Source: Cohnella sp. SGD-V74 (GTDB taxonomy: Bacteria; Bacillota; Bacilli; Paenibacillales; Paenibacillaceae). From it: DNA of 64,000 nucleotides. Below, piece by piece: positions 41,987 to 49,912 of this stretch. A model generated the notes under the pieces. That model saw nothing but the letters and a program-made list of their open reading frames with translations. It was not told the origin of the DNA and ran no database searches. Location of the stretch: the NCBI RefSeq assembly GCF_003001675.1, contig NZ_PVYW01000010.1:124001-188000 (forward strand), read 5' to 3'. The position numbers and the translations under genes were made by a program. Positions within the stretch are counted from its first letter, which is position 1; every line of letters starts with the position of its first letter.

Positions 41987-42778
41987 TTAATCGTGCATCA
42001 ATACGTACGGATAGCCTGTCATGGCGAGCAGATCTTCGAGTTCGACGGGTAAGGGAAAGCCGTCGGACGACAGCAGGGAGAAGCGCTTGCTGTAGTCGCG
42101 GCTGTATCGACGCAGCAGATCGCAGAACGGTTCCCAATCGTCGGCGAGCATGGAGCGGTTCAACTCGAAGACGAGGTGGCGGACCTTGTCGGGGAGAAGG
42201 CGCTCCATGCCTCTAAGCGCATGGTATTCGCCGCCTTCGATATCCATCTTGGCGAAGTCGATCGTCCCGAATTCGTCGACCCTGCTGTCCAGAGCTTCCG
42301 CGTCGACGACGATCTGCTTGAATTCGTCCGCATAGTGGCGGCGGTATTCCTCGGTAGGCTCGCGAATCGAGCTGTTGCCCATGTAGCGCAGCGAAGCGTT
42401 CAGCGTCAGCCGGGTTTCGGAGGAATAGGCGGCTTTGGCCAGCACGACGGTCCGGTCGTGAACGTAGTTGATCGACAGGTTATCGAACAGGAATCCGCGC
42501 AGCTCCGGATACGGCTCGTAAGCCCACAGCTTGCCTTCCGGGCCGATCAGCCTGCCGAGCAGCACCGAGAAATAGCCGATGTTGGCCCCGATATCGATCA
42601 CCCGATGGCCGGGACGGACGTGATTAAGGAAGTAGTGCGTGAGCGGAAATTCCATTCCCCCGGAGAATACGAGCTCGGGCGTCAGGCTGAGATCGTTCGC
42701 GGGGAGCAGCAGTCTGCTGCCGTGACCGGTCAGGCAGAGCACCCTGTCCTGACCGATCGGGATGGCGTTCAAGCCCAT
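41987..42778 (-). CDS. FkbM family methyltransferase
   Basis: A 263-residue SAM-dependent methyltransferase of the FkbM group. Motif I is HRVIDIGANIGYFSVLLG (about 70-87), followed by LWAYEPYPE, and IDFAKMDIEGGEYHALRG is the FkbM signature. These enzymes methylate hydroxyls of polyketides or sugars. There is no biosynthetic cluster nearby, so the substrate is unknown. Three ATGs compete (42799, 42784, 42778); 42778 has AAGGAG 8 nt upstream. It converges on the permease operon. Confidence 0.82.
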   Translation of the reverse strand: MGLNAIPIGQDRVLCLTGHGSRLLLPANDLSLTPELVFSGGMEFPLTHYFLNHVRPGHRVIDIGANIGYFSVLLGRLIGPEGKLWAYEPYPELRGFLFDNLSINYVHDRTVVLAKAAYSSETRLTLNASLRYMGNSSIREPTEEYRRHYADEFKQIVVDAEALDSRVDEFGTIDFAKMDIEGGEYHALRGMERLLPDKVRHLVFELNRSMLADDWEPFCDLLRRYSRDYSKRFSLLSSDGFPLPVELEDLLAMTGYPYVLMHD

Positions 42779-42962
42779 TGGCATCGCTCCTTTTCCCATT
42801 AGCCTATGAAGGGGATTCGGCTCGAATGACTTGGCGAAGCCAGGGGATGACTTGACTTGGCAAGATCCGGGGACGACTGGGGGAGCTGAAAAAGGGAAGC
42901 GCGAAGTTGCGTGTATTGTCGGATTTGCGGGGAAGTACCGGGAAGTATTGGGAGCGGACAAG

Positions 42963-42971
42963 TGGTATAAT
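42963..42971 (+). promoter_or_regulatory. Extended -10 promoter of the TVP38 gene
   Basis: TGGTATAAT (TGn + perfect TATAAT), 40 nt before the start. No good -35 is present, as expected for this class. Confidence 0.5.
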
Positions 42972-43010
42972 AGGCACATTACTGCGAAGCGGAAAAGGTG
43001 TTGGCTCCGG

Positions 43011-43649
43011 ATGAGTCTCGTATCGGATATTCTCTCCAACCTGACCGAGGAGAATTTGACCCACGTATTGGAACGGTACCGCGAGTTCGGACCTTTGCCA
43101 GGTATAGCGCTTACGTTCATGAAATCCTTCGTCCCGCCCCTGCCGACGCTGCTGATCGTCGGAGTGAACGCGGCCGTCTACGGCTTGTGGCTCGGCTTTC
43201 TGTATTCCTGGATCGGGATCGTCGGCGGCTGTCTCGTCACGTTCCTCGTCGTCCGCAAGGCGGCGGGGCATCCTTACTTCGTGCGCTTCGCGCGCAAGCC
43301 GAAGGTGGAGAAGAGCCTCGTCTGGATTCGCCGCAATGCGTTCAGCTACGTGTTTCTGCTCAGCATTTTTCCGGTCGGGCCGTTCGTCGTCATCAACATC
43401 GCCGCCGCGATCGCGCAGATGAGGCTTCGCTCGTTCTTCATCGCGATTCTGTTCGGCAAGGCGATCATGGTCATGTCGGTGTCGATCATCGGCCACGACT
43501 TCATGCGGTTCGTCGAACGTCCGATCGAGCTGATCTATGTCGTATTGTTCTTGGGGCTGTCCCTGTGGATCAGCAAAAAGATCGAGCGGCGGTTCACTCG
43601 GGACGACGCGGAGAAGCCGACGCTTTCCCGCGATCGCGCCGGGGTGTAG
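43011..43649 (+). CDS. TVP38/TMEM64 family membrane protein (DedA-like)
   Basis: A 212-residue membrane protein of the VTT/SNARE-associated (DedA superfamily) type. FVPPLPTLLIVGVNAAVYGL (about 40-59) gives the re-entrant region, and FLLSIFPVGPFVVINIAAA the second characteristic block (F-P-G). DedA-superfamily proteins are lipid scramblases or flippases. ATG at 43011; the frame is longer, but similarity starts here. It is divergent from the FkbM gene. Confidence 0.8.
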   Translation: MSLVSDILSNLTEENLTHVLERYREFGPLPGIALTFMKSFVPPLPTLLIVGVNAAVYGLWLGFLYSWIGIVGGCLVTFLVVRKAAGHPYFVRFARKPKVEKSLVWIRRNAFSYVFLLSIFPVGPFVVINIAAAIAQMRLRSFFIAILFGKAIMVMSVSIIGHDFMRFVERPIELIYVVLFLGLSLWISKKIERRFTRDDAEKPTLSRDRAGV

Positions 43650-43748
43650 CCGGAGAGTACGGCGGCGTGACGCAGGCAAGGCTAATTTTGCTGAGGTGCG
43701 CCGAAGATAGATAGGACTATGAGCGCGAATAAGAAAGGGAGTTAAAGG

Positions 43749-44246
43749 ATGTTGAGTTTCGAAGAAAAGCTCGCGATTATGCAGTCGTTCCCCGAACTGG
43801 AACGCAGAGACGTCTCCCTGGGGAGAGTAAACTTTCATTATGACGGCAGCTTGAGCGACAAGAAAAACGTCGGCTACCACTTCCATCCGAACGGCAACGG
43901 ATACGTCTACGCAGCCGGAGTGGAAGGAGCGGAGACGGACGGAAAAGGCCTCGTGAACGTTCGCGACTACGAAGCCGAGCAGCTTCGTCAGCTCGTTGGG
44001 CAGGCCATCCGCTCGCTTGGCGGAGCTTCTGCGGGCGGCAAGTCGGCTGCGGGAACGGTACAGGACGGAGGCGCACGGACGAATGAAGAGAAGTGGCGCG
44101 ACGGAGACGGCAACGAGCTGTCTCTGCAGTTCGAGGACGACACGTGGTACCTGTTCGCCGGCTTGAACCTGGAGATGGCGTTCGAAACTCGCGAAGAAGC
44201 CGAAGAGTACTTGGCGGCCGAGGGTTTCGTTATTGCAGGAAATTGA
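43749..44246 (+). CDS. Hypothetical soluble protein
   Basis: A 165-residue protein that I do not recognise. The N-terminal 70 residues contain FHYDGSLSDKKNVGYHFHPN followed by NGYVYAAGVEG. A Gly/Ser/Ala-rich linker follows (about 90-110), and a C-terminal part (ELSLQFEDDTWYLFAGLNLE). No signal peptide or membrane helix. AAAGGATG gives a plausible Shine-Dalgarno close to the start. Codon use matches its neighbours, so it is probably a genuine, lineage-restricted gene. Confidence 0.65.
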   Translation: MLSFEEKLAIMQSFPELERRDVSLGRVNFHYDGSLSDKKNVGYHFHPNGNGYVYAAGVEGAETDGKGLVNVRDYEAEQLRQLVGQAIRSLGGASAGGKSAAGTVQDGGARTNEEKWRDGDGNELSLQFEDDTWYLFAGLNLEMAFETREEAEEYLAAEGFVIAGN

Positions 44247-44291
44247 CAGTTTGCCCAAACATGGGCATAATGAAAGACATAATGTCGAGGA

Positions 44292-44338
44292 AGCACCTCA
44301 CAAAGATAAACACAGACGTGTTTCTTTGCTGAGGTGCT
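44292..44338 (+). terminator. Hairpin between the orphan gene and the Uma2 pair
   Basis: AGCACCTCA-CAAAGA-TAAACA pairs with TGTTTCTTTG-C-TGAGGTGCT, about 19 bp with minor bulges, followed by ATTTCTG. It begins 46 nt after the orphan's stop and ends 33 nt before the first Uma2 start. Confidence 0.7.
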
Positions 44339-44370
44339 ATTTCTGTTGAGCGAAGGGAGCTGGGACAAGC

Positions 44371-44973
44371 ATGAAAAAGAAGACGTACGAGGAGTTAATC
44401 AAGGAGTCTCCCGTTACTTATGAGATGTACGCCGAGATGGTCGACGACGGCAACCGTTACGAGATTTCCGACGGCGTGCTGGAGCTGATGAGCCCGGCCC
44501 CGACAACGACGCATCAGTCATTTGTTAATGAGCTGCAGTATAAGTTTAATGTCAGTTGCCGCAATGAATACATTATCTATTCCTCGCCAATCGATGTCAT
44601 TTTGTCCGCTACGGAAGTCCGGCAGCCGGATCTCGTTCTGATTCACCGCAGCAGAATGGATATTATTGAGGAAAGAGGCATTAACGGCGCTCCCGATCTG
44701 GTCGTCGAGATTACCTCCAAGCATTCGCGCAGACGGGACAAGGTGCAGAAACGAATCGCATATGCCAAATATGGCGTGCCTGAATATTGGATCATCGATC
44801 TCTCCAATTTTACATTGGAGCAATATGTGCTGGATGGAGAGCGGTATGAGTTGGCCGAAGTATACGCGGAAGACGAGACAATCCGTTCCAAGATAGTCAC
44901 CTGCGCCGCGTTCAGCATGAATGAGCTTGTGCAGGGTCTGCCCGTGCCTGCGCGTCCGGACAAGACAGACTAA
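44371..44973 (+). CDS. Uma2 family endonuclease (DUF820), copy 1
   Basis: A 200-residue PD-(D/E)XK-type protein of the Uma2/DUF820 family. The characteristic segment is GAPDLVVEITSKHSRRRD (about 109-126), followed by KRIAYAKYGVPEYWIID. The Uma2 family is very abundant in cyanobacteria and present in Firmicutes; function is unproven, nuclease activity being inferred from fold. It is followed 58 nt later by a near-identical copy. Shine-Dalgarno GAAGGGAG precedes the ATG. Confidence 0.85.
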   Translation: MKKKTYEELIKESPVTYEMYAEMVDDGNRYEISDGVLELMSPAPTTTHQSFVNELQYKFNVSCRNEYIIYSSPIDVILSATEVRQPDLVLIHRSRMDIIEERGINGAPDLVVEITSKHSRRRDKVQKRIAYAKYGVPEYWIIDLSNFTLEQYVLDGERYELAEVYAEDETIRSKIVTCAAFSMNELVQGLPVPARPDKTD

Positions 44974-45031
44974 ATTCAGACTTCCTGAGTCGGGGGGATT
45001 TCATTTTGAAGGGGAAGGAGACGGCATAAGC

Positions 45032-45628
45032 ATGAAAAAGAGAACGTACGAGGAACTAATCAAGGAATCGCCCGTTACTTATGAGATGTACGCCGAGATG
45101 GTCGACGACGGCAACCGTTACGAGATTTCCGACGGCGTGCTGGAGCTGATGAGTCCGGCTCCGACGCCTACGCATCAGTCGGTCAGTCAGGAATTGCTCT
45201 TTTCGCTTAATGCCAGCTGCCGCAACGAATACATTATCTATTCCTCGCCAATCGATGTCATTTTGTCCGCTACGGAAGTCCGGCAGCCGGACCTCATCAT
45301 GATACATCGCAGCAGAATGGACATTATTGGGGAACGAGGCATTAACGGCGCTCCCGATCTGGTCGTCGAGATTACCTCCAAGCATTCGCGCAGACGGGAC
45401 AAGGTGCAGAAACGAATCGCGTATGCCAAATACGGCGTGTCGGAGTATTGGATCATTGATCTTGTTGGTTTTACTTTGGAGCAGTACGTGCTGGACGGAG
45501 AGCGGTATGAATTGGCCGAAGTATACGCAGAAGATGAGATCGTCCGTTCCAAGATAGTCACCTGCGCCGCGTTCAGCATGAACGAGATTGTGCAGAGCTT
45601 GCCTATTCATCCGGCTTTGCTTGACTGA
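45032..45628 (+). CDS. Uma2 family endonuclease (DUF820), copy 2
   Basis: A 198-residue near-copy of the preceding protein. Differences cluster in residues 50-65 (SVSQELLFSLNAS against SFVNELQYKFNVS in copy 1) and the C-terminal tail; long stretches are identical at DNA level. This points to recent tandem duplication or gene conversion. ATG at 45032 follows GAAGGGGAAGGAG; the longer frame from 44921 runs back through copy 1's end and is unlikely. Active-site residues are kept in both copies. Confidence 0.85.
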   Translation: MKKRTYEELIKESPVTYEMYAEMVDDGNRYEISDGVLELMSPAPTPTHQSVSQELLFSLNASCRNEYIIYSSPIDVILSATEVRQPDLIMIHRSRMDIIGERGINGAPDLVVEITSKHSRRRDKVQKRIAYAKYGVSEYWIIDLVGFTLEQYVLDGERYELAEVYAEDEIVRSKIVTCAAFSMNEIVQSLPIHPALLD

Positions 45629-45742
45629 AGGCTGGCAGGAATTTTCGGGGACAACGGTGAAACGTAATAAGAGGTTCATTCGTACATAAAGATTAATAAA
45701 ATCTCATTCCATATGTGTTGAATGGAGATCAAGGAGGAACTC

Positions 45743-46621
45743 ATGAAACGCATTCTGCTGTTTATTCTAACCAACTTGCTCGTGATGGTGACGATCGGCA
45801 TCATCCTGTCTGTCTTCGGAGTCGGCTCGTATTTGAATGAGTCGGGCGGTATAGACTTCAGCGCGCTGCTCGTGTTCAGCGCCATTGTCGGCTTCACCGG
45901 AGCGTTCATCTCGCTCGCGATGTCCCGCTGGATGGCCAAGATGATGATGAAAGTCCAGGTGCTCAAGCCGGAGGCCAACCTGAGCTACGCCGAGCGCCAA
46001 ATCGTCGATACGGTACATCGGCTGTCCCGCGCAGCGGGCTTGACGCATATGCCGGAAGTCGGCATCTACGAATCCCAGGAAGTGAACGCGTTCGCGACCG
46101 GCCCGTCCAAGAAACGTTCGCTCGTCGCCGTATCGACCGGACTGCTGAACGAGCTGGACGAGGACGCGGTGGAAGCGATCATCGCCCACGAAGTCGCGCA
46201 CGTCGCCAACGGAGATATGGTGACGATGACGCTGCTCCAAGGGGTCGTCAACACGTTCGTCGTCTTTCTGTCGCGCATCGCCGCTTGGGCCGTATCCCGT
46301 CTCGTGAAGGAAGAGCTGGCCGGAATCGTTCATTTTATCGCCGTCATCGTGTTCCAGATCGCCTTCTCTATTCTCGGCAGCCTCGTCGTGCTGGCTTACT
46401 CCAGATACCGCGAATTCCATGCGGACGCGGGCGGCGCCCACCTGGCGGGCCGCGACAAGATGATCCATGCGCTGCGCGGGCTGAAAACCTACCAGGACCG
46501 CATGCGGGGCAGCGAGCAAAACGCGTTCTCCACGCTTCAGATCAGCGGCAAGAAGAGAAGCGCATTGTTCTCGACGCACCCGGATCTCGAGGAGAGAATC
46601 CGTCGTCTGCAAGCAGGCTGA
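45743..46621 (+). CDS. htpX: HtpX membrane protease (M48)
   Basis: A 292-residue zinc metalloprotease of membrane protein quality control. Two N-terminal hydrophobic helices (about 4-25, 40-60), zinc motif HEVAH (149-153), two further helices (about 165-215) and the third ligand in SRYREFHAD. Length fits HtpX. ATG at 45743 has AAGGAGG 6 nt upstream, favoured over 45722. It converges on the AraM-like gene across repeat copy C. Confidence 0.92.
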   Translation: MKRILLFILTNLLVMVTIGIILSVFGVGSYLNESGGIDFSALLVFSAIVGFTGAFISLAMSRWMAKMMMKVQVLKPEANLSYAERQIVDTVHRLSRAAGLTHMPEVGIYESQEVNAFATGPSKKRSLVAVSTGLLNELDEDAVEAIIAHEVAHVANGDMVTMTLLQGVVNTFVVFLSRIAAWAVSRLVKEELAGIVHFIAVIVFQIAFSILGSLVVLAYSRYREFHADAGGAHLAGRDKMIHALRGLKTYQDRMRGSEQNAFSTLQISGKKRSALFSTHPDLEERIRRLQAG

Positions 46622-46659
46622 TATATTCGCTATCCTTATCTGAATCGTCTCCGACAAAG

Positions 46660-46874
46660 AGGCTGTCCTATAAGCGCTTTAAGTTGCTTTAAAAGATGAT
46701 CGACGATACAGGTGCGAGGGGTATGTACCTCCTTCCGATGCTATACGCTCCTGAAACCTGAATGGGTAAACCCGTGATAAGGTGGTTTCAGGAGCGTAGG
46801 AGGCAGTCTCCAGGAGGTACATACCCTTCTTTGTCTATCGATCATCTCAAGCAACTCTGCTTTTGGGACAGCCT
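46660..46874. repeat. Palindromic MITE-like element, copy C (most intact)
   Basis: A 215-bp near-perfect inverted repeat with ends AGGCTGTCC and GGACAGCCT. Paired along the arms are AGTTGCTT, GATGATCGA, GGGTATGTACCTCC, ACGCTCCTGAAACC, with a loop around GGTAAACCCGTG. It is in the opposite orientation to copies A and B. No clear target-site duplication and no open frame. Located between convergent htpX and the AraM-like gene. Confidence 0.88.
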
Positions 46875-46888
46875 GTTTTGCGTTTTCA

Positions 46889-47989
46889 CTAATGCGATTC
46901 GTTGTACGTTTTCAGCAGGGTGTGGCGGTTGGGGCGAATACGGTGGGCTTCGCGCGAGCTTCGCTCCAGCAGCTCCTGGCTGATGCCGAGCTCCTCCGGA
47001 GCGGTCGGCCCGCCGGCCAGCTTAAGCAATCTGCGGATCTCCTCGCCGCCAGGGATGCGGGAGATGGCTCTCGTCAGCGCCGCCCGATGCTCCTCCGGGA
47101 ACAAAGCGGGTTTTTCCTCCGCAAGCTTGTGATACAGGTCCGAGACGATCGCGCAAGCGATGCCGACCTTGGCGCCGTGCAGCACCTGCTTGCGTCCGAG
47201 CCGCAGCAGCTCCATCTCCCAGTAATGGGACAGATGGTGCTCCGCTCCGGAAGCCGGATGGGACTGACCGAATTGCAGCATGGCGAAGCCGGATTCGACG
47301 AGCGCCCGCATCAGCGTCTCGACGCCTTGCGGCGTGCGGCGTCCGATCTCCTCGCTATGCGCAATGCACGACAGAAGCGCGCGTTCGGTCCGCTCGTACA
47401 CCTCGCGCGAGAATGGCTCGCCGCCCGCGAGGCTGCCGAACGTCCAATCGAACAACGACGTGTATTTGCCCAGCATGTCTCCGAAGCCTGCGGCGATCAT
47501 CGCGTCGGGGGCTTGCGTCAGAATGTCCAGGTCCGCGAATATGGCGGAAGGACCGATCGCGCCGATCGTCTTCTTCTCGCCGCGCAGAATGAGCGGAGCT
47601 CCGACGGAATTGAAGCCGTCGACGGAAGGGGCGGTCGGCACCGAGATGAACGGGATGCCGACGGCGTAAGCCGAGAAGCGCGCGATATCGTGCAGCGTTC
47701 CCGAGCCGACGGCGACAACGGCTTCCGCCGCTTCCTGACGCAGACTCAGAATCAACTGAACGATGGAGGCTTCGTCTGCGATCACGTCGCCTTGGCGATC
47801 GGGTTCGATCCTGGTCGTCCGAACCCGGATTCCTGTACGCCCGATCTCCTGCTCCAGCCGTTCTCCCGCCACTTTATACGTAATTTCGTCGGCCGCGATG
47901 GCCACATGCCGATAGCCTTGCTCTTTCAGATAAGGGGCGACTTCTCCGAGCGCTCCTGCCTCAATTTTTACCGGTCCGTTAAATGTCAT
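46889..47989 (-). CDS. Glycerol-1-phosphate dehydrogenase, AraM/EgsA-like
   Basis: A 366-residue member of the iron/zinc-containing alcohol dehydrogenase superfamily, G1PDH branch. Motifs: AVGSGTLHDIARF (about 92-104, NAD binding), VPTAPSVDGFNSVG, GFGDMLGKYTSLFDW and the metal-ligand histidines in SGAEHHLSHYWE and LHGAKVG. AraM of Bacillus subtilis makes sn-glycerol-1-phosphate from dihydroxyacetone phosphate, for an archaeal-type ether lipid. The gene starts 2 nt after the phosphatase gene, as araL-araM do in the B. subtilis arabinose operon. No PcrB gene is in the window. Confidence 0.86.
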   Translation of the reverse strand: MTFNGPVKIEAGALGEVAPYLKEQGYRHVAIAADEITYKVAGERLEQEIGRTGIRVRTTRIEPDRQGDVIADEASIVQLILSLRQEAAEAVVAVGSGTLHDIARFSAYAVGIPFISVPTAPSVDGFNSVGAPLILRGEKKTIGAIGPSAIFADLDILTQAPDAMIAAGFGDMLGKYTSLFDWTFGSLAGGEPFSREVYERTERALLSCIAHSEEIGRRTPQGVETLMRALVESGFAMLQFGQSHPASGAEHHLSHYWEMELLRLGRKQVLHGAKVGIACAIVSDLYHKLAEEKPALFPEEHRAALTRAISRIPGGEEIRRLLKLAGGPTAPEELGISQELLERSSREAHRIRPNRHTLLKTYNESH

Positions 47990-47991
47990 AG

Positions 47992-48795
47992 TTAAGCCCC
48001 CTCTCCCGATTGAAGCAACGGCTGAATGTCCGAGATCGAGTTCCAGATGAAATCAGGGCGCTCCTCCGCGGTTTCCGCGCGTTCGCGCGTCGTCGATCCG
48101 CTGAGCACGAGCGCCGTGCGGATGCCGGCTCGCTTGCCCAGCGCGACGTCGGAATGAAGGCTGTCCCCGATGACGAGACAGCGTTCCGGGGGCAGTCCCA
48201 ACGAACGAAGAGCCGCATTGGCCATATAAGCCGAAGGCTTGCCGACGACGACGGACACCTCCGCACCCGTCGTATGGACGATCGCGGCGATGGTGGCGCC
48301 GACGTCTATGCACTCGCCTCCGTCTCCCGGGAACGTCTTGTCCTCGTTGGTGACGATCAGCTTGGCGCCGTTGCGAGCCGCCCGGAAAGCGGAGTTCAGC
48401 TCCGCGTAGGTAAGCGACTCGTGCAGCGTAATGACGAGCCAATCGGCCTCCTCGGGCTTGGAGGCGAGCTTGACGCCGTGGCTCTTCAATTCTTCGTGAA
48501 GTCCTTCGTCTCCGAACAGCCAAGCTTTGCTGTCCGGCTCGTTCTCGAGCAAATAAGAGGCGGTGACGGTGGAGGTCAGAATAATCTCCTCCGCCGCTGC
48601 CGGAATGCCCATCGCCTCCAGCTTCTCCTGGCACATTCTGCGGGAGTAGTTGCCGCGGTTGCTCAGGAATACGACTTTTTTGCCGGCGGCGCGAATGCGG
48701 GCCATTGTTTCCTGGGCGCCTTCAATCGCTTGCGAGCCGAGGTAGATGGTGCCGTCCAGGTCGATAATCAATCCGTCGATTGCGTCCAACGTCAT
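47992..48795 (-). CDS. HAD-IIA family phosphatase, AraL/NagD-like
   Basis: A 267-residue HAD-IIA sugar or nucleotide phosphatase. DLDGTIYLGSQAIEGA (about 12-27) carries the nucleophile and acid aspartates, VFLSNRGNYSRR is motif II, and CLVIGDSLHSDVALGKRAGI is motif IV. AraL, the B. subtilis counterpart, removes phosphate from sugar phosphates. ATG at 48795, with GGGGGA 10 nt upstream, beats the longer frame starting within the -35 region. Immediately precedes the AraM-like gene. Confidence 0.87.
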   Translation of the reverse strand: MTLDAIDGLIIDLDGTIYLGSQAIEGAQETMARIRAAGKKVVFLSNRGNYSRRMCQEKLEAMGIPAAAEEIILTSTVTASYLLENEPDSKAWLFGDEGLHEELKSHGVKLASKPEEADWLVITLHESLTYAELNSAFRAARNGAKLIVTNEDKTFPGDGGECIDVGATIAAIVHTTGAEVSVVVGKPSAYMANAALRSLGLPPERCLVIGDSLHSDVALGKRAGIRTALVLSGSTTRERAETAEERPDFIWNSISDIQPLLQSGEGA

Positions 48796-48834
48796 GCTGC
48801 GGTGTCCCCCTAAATCGCGAATTCTCTCCTTCTT

Positions 48835-48864
48835 ATTGTCCTGTCGTTTGCTTGCGAATGTCAA
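48835..48864 (-). promoter_or_regulatory. Promoter of the araL-araM-like pair
   Basis: On the minus strand TTGACA (48864-48859), 18-nt spacer, GACAAT (48840-48835). The spacer contains CAAACGA, the same element that is repeated upstream of the DeoR gene; another AAACGAA is at 48912-48918. Confidence 0.55.
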
Positions 48865-48927
48865 CGATTGAGTGCATTTATCGGCGTTCGCATTCGCTTG
48901 TATATGAACGTTCGTTTAATGGCGATT

Positions 48928-49692
48928 TCAATCGGCTATGAGCACTTCCTTGCGTTGGCATTGCTTCAGGAAGGCGGAGTCAGCCTTCCTGTCCGTAATG
49001 AGCGCATGGATTTCTTCGAAAGCAACCGAGGAGGCAATCGATCTTCTCCCGAGCTTGGTGTGATCGACCAGCGCGATCGTCTGACGGGCGTTGCCGGCCA
49101 TCAGCTTCTTGAGCTCGGCTTCGTACAGGCTGAAGTCCGTCATGCCCTCCTGGATGCTGAAGCCCTCGGCCGAAGTGAAGAACAGGTCGGCGTGAATGCC
49201 GCTCAGAATATCTTTCCCCAGCACGCCCTCCACCGTCTTGGAGCCGACGCGCAGCACGCCTCCGACGAGAATGACGTTGTTGCGCGGGTTCTGGTTCAGC
49301 GTCATCGCCGTCTCCAGACCGTTCGTCACAACCGTCAAATAGTTGTGGCCGGTCAGGCTCTTGGCCAGCTCCAGCACGGTCGAGCTGGCATCCAGAATGA
49401 TGCATTGGCCGTCGCTTACGAGCTCGGCCGCTTTGCTGCCAATGGCCTGCTTCTCTTCGAAGTTGAGCTGGCTGCGGGAAGGGTCCCGCGAATCTCTCGC
49501 GAAAGCTTGCTGCTTCAGCGGAATCGCTCCTCCGTGAGTACGCTCCAGCAGCCCCTCGTCCTCCAAAATCCGCAGATCGATCCGCAGCGTTCCCTCCGAG
49601 ACGTTGAACATGCGCGCCAGATCTTTGACGAGCACCTGCTTGTCCTGCTGCAGCAGCTCCAGAATTTTATCTCTTCTATGCGAAGCGAACAT
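48928..49692 (-). CDS. DeoR/GlpR family transcriptional regulator
   Basis: A 254-residue DeoR-family repressor. The N-terminal winged helix reads RRDKILELLQQDKQVLVKDL and FNVSEGTLRIDLRILEDEGL; the ribose-isomerase-like sensor domain has IILDASSTVLELAKSL and TNGLETAMTL. Members usually bind phosphosugars. It precedes the AraL/AraM-like genes on the same strand with a 132-bp promoter-containing gap. ATG at 49692 (GGGAGG about 8 nt upstream) is preferred to 49707. Confidence 0.87.
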   Translation of the reverse strand: MFASHRRDKILELLQQDKQVLVKDLARMFNVSEGTLRIDLRILEDEGLLERTHGGAIPLKQQAFARDSRDPSRSQLNFEEKQAIGSKAAELVSDGQCIILDASSTVLELAKSLTGHNYLTVVTNGLETAMTLNQNPRNNVILVGGVLRVGSKTVEGVLGKDILSGIHADLFFTSAEGFSIQEGMTDFSLYEAELKKLMAGNARQTIALVDHTKLGRRSIASSVAFEEIHALITDRKADSAFLKQCQRKEVLIAD

Positions 49693-49729
49693 CGCTTTCC
49701 CTCCCATGCGTTTGTTTTCATTGTAGAAG

Positions 49730-49756
49730 AAACGAATGCAAACGACAACAAACGAA
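49730..49756 (-). promoter_or_regulatory. Three AAACGAn repeats at 10-bp period before deoR
   Basis: AAACGA recurs at 49730, 49740 and 49750 exactly 10 bp apart. Direct repeats on one face of the helix are typical of DeoR/FruR/GlpR operators, so this is probably an autoregulatory site. Confidence 0.55.
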
Positions 49757-49780
49757 GGAGGAACGCGACGGAAAATCCGC

Positions 49781-49856
49781 TTGTCATTTTTCGTCCCGGT
49801 GACCTATAATAAAGACAAAAGTTTAATCGCTTTAATTTTTAGTTAAAGCGCATTAA
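49781..49856 (+). promoter_or_regulatory. Promoter and inverted-repeat operator of the lacI-type gene
   Basis: TTGTCA (49781-49786), 18-nt spacer, TATAAT (49805-49810). Downstream, TTTAATCGCTTTAA (49822-49835) and TTAAAGCGCATTAA (49843-49856) face each other as an inverted pair, each resembling a LacI-family operator (central CG). Autoregulation is likely. Confidence 0.65.
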
Positions 49857-49912
49857 CTTATCGAAACGAAACATCCGCAGGTCATTTTTCATCGCACAGG
49901 AGAATCGAATTT

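Noticed and set aside
42799..43120. A longer N-terminus for the FkbM methyltransferase
   Set aside because: The extra 107 codons overlap the divergent promoter and TVP38 start, look non-coding, and a Shine-Dalgarno fits ATG 42778.
44292..44338. A riboswitch or small RNA ahead of the Uma2 genes
   Set aside because: It is a single long hairpin just after a stop codon with a T-rich tail; terminator is the simpler explanation and there is no second domain.
49822..49856. A cre site in TTAAAGCGCATTAA before the lacI-type gene
   Set aside because: It lacks the TG and CA ends needed for CcpA and pairs with a facing copy, so a LacI-family autoregulatory operator is a better reading.
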